DNA from: Lunatibacter salilacus
Lineage (GTDB): Bacteria > Bacteroidota > Bacteroidia > Cytophagales > Cyclobacteriaceae
Length of the DNA stretch: 64,000 nucleotides
Reading direction: 5' to 3'
Assembly (NCBI RefSeq): GCF_009797935.1
Contig: NZ_VOLC01000017.1
Span: forward strand, 62,001-126,000
The notes beneath the pieces were generated by a model. It had not been told where the DNA came from and made no database searches. It saw nothing but the letters and a program-made list of their open reading frames with translations. Shown here one piece after another: positions 63,626 to 64,000 of the stretch (the stretch's first letter is position 1; every line of letters starts with the position of its first letter). The position numbers and the translations under genes were made by a program.

Positions 63626-64000
63626 CTAATTGATTACCATTCCGTCCCTATTGATAGCGACTTCGGTGCCTTTCATGATGATGCTGGCGCCTTTTCCATT
63701 CTCAATATAAATGCCCTCGTCATTGACAATAATGGAAGCACCATTTGCACTTTTCAACATGATTCCGCCGTTACTGCCTGTAAAGTCGCTTAGTACGATG
63801 GAATTCTGTCCTGCTGTTTGGAGCACGATGTTGGGAGACTCCGGAATACCAGCAAGCGCCAATTCGGGAACCTCGGACTGATTTTCCCAAAACCCTCCTA
63901 TCCAAATTGGATAGTCCAGGTTTCCCGCTTCAAATTCAACCCATACCCATGAGTCGATAATCGGAACAAAATAAGTGCCCATATTTGGCCCAGCAATCGG
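63626..64000 (-). CDS. VgrG/gp5-like spike protein, 5' end outside the window
   Basis: This is the C-terminal 124 codons of a gene running in from beyond 64000; the frame stays open through PIAGPNMGTYFVPIIDSWVW to the window edge. The OB-fold part has VWVEFEAGNLDYPIWIGGFW, the hallmark of gp5/VgrG base proteins. The rest (SIVLSDFTGSNGGIMLKSAN, then GIYIENGKGASIIMKGTEVA) forms triple-helix spike repeats. An internal ATG at 63982 is not the start, since the conserved GP motif precedes it. Equivalent to Afp8. Confidence 0.88.
   Translation of the reverse strand, partial: PIAGPNMGTYFVPIIDSWVWVEFEAGNLDYPIWIGGFWENQSEVPELALAGIPESPNIVLQTAGQNSIVLSDFTGSNGGIMLKSANGASIIVNDEGIYIENGKGASIIMKGTEVAINRDGMVIN

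Overview
The window looks like a chromosome segment of a Bacteroidota member, probably order Cytophagales and perhaps Cyclobacteriaceae-like. The signs are a gliding-motility/T9SS-type C-terminal domain, TAnnTTTG-type -7 promoter elements, moderate-to-low GC, and protein relatives typical of that phylum. No rRNA, tRNA or CRISPR array was seen, so the genus is a guess.

Layout. (1) 1-3426 is core chromosome: a DtxR/MntR-type metalloregulator with a palindromic operator overlapping its promoter, an intergenic repeat cluster, an exported thioredoxin-like protein, and mnmE. (2) About 3412-36469 is a 33-kb integrated island. Its left end is the 3' tail of mnmE. Its right end carries a second copy of that tail (TGC GTG GGG AAG TAA, again coding Cys-Val-Gly-Lys-stop). 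The TTTGTACCG repeats found beside the integrase also recur just inside the right end. The left arm holds a zinc-ribbon/HTH protein, a tyrosine integrase, a second HTH protein and a primase-type helicase, flanked by two arrays with an 8-bp period. Cargo is defensive: a type I restriction operon (hsdM-hsdS-DUF262-DUF262-hsdR-YgjP peptidase), a RelE-like/SF1 helicase fusion, a three-gene module (four-TM protein, 1880-aa sacsin-type GHKL ATPase, UPF1-like helicase with a PIN nuclease), a decayed AbiEi antitoxin and a stand-alone SIR2 protein. (3) 36470-43100 is a graveyard of broken genes (hsdS, hsdM, parD, parE, rhuM, a higA-like antitoxin) around one intact unknown ORF and an intact 870-aa IgGFc-like/PKD surface protein. 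(4) 43187-64000, minus strand, is the downstream part of an extracellular contractile injection system (eCIS) operon. It contains spike, PAAR tip, gp25, two J-type baseplate proteins, a tail-protein-I-like protein, a DUF6519/beta-helix protein, a small coiled-coil protein, and a 2098-aa putative effector with two DUF4157 domains and an HNH-like C terminus. The window ends inside the spike gene.

How the parts fit: the island most likely entered by site-specific recombination at the mnmE tail and restored a functional MnmE C terminus. Its cargo is organised as tightly packed operons. The GHKL ATPase and UPF1-PIN helicase are separated by 3 bases and are the best candidate for an undescribed defence system. 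The eCIS genes are a separate weapon whose sheath, tube and ATPase genes should lie beyond position 64000. All functional calls come from motif reading; no database search was run.
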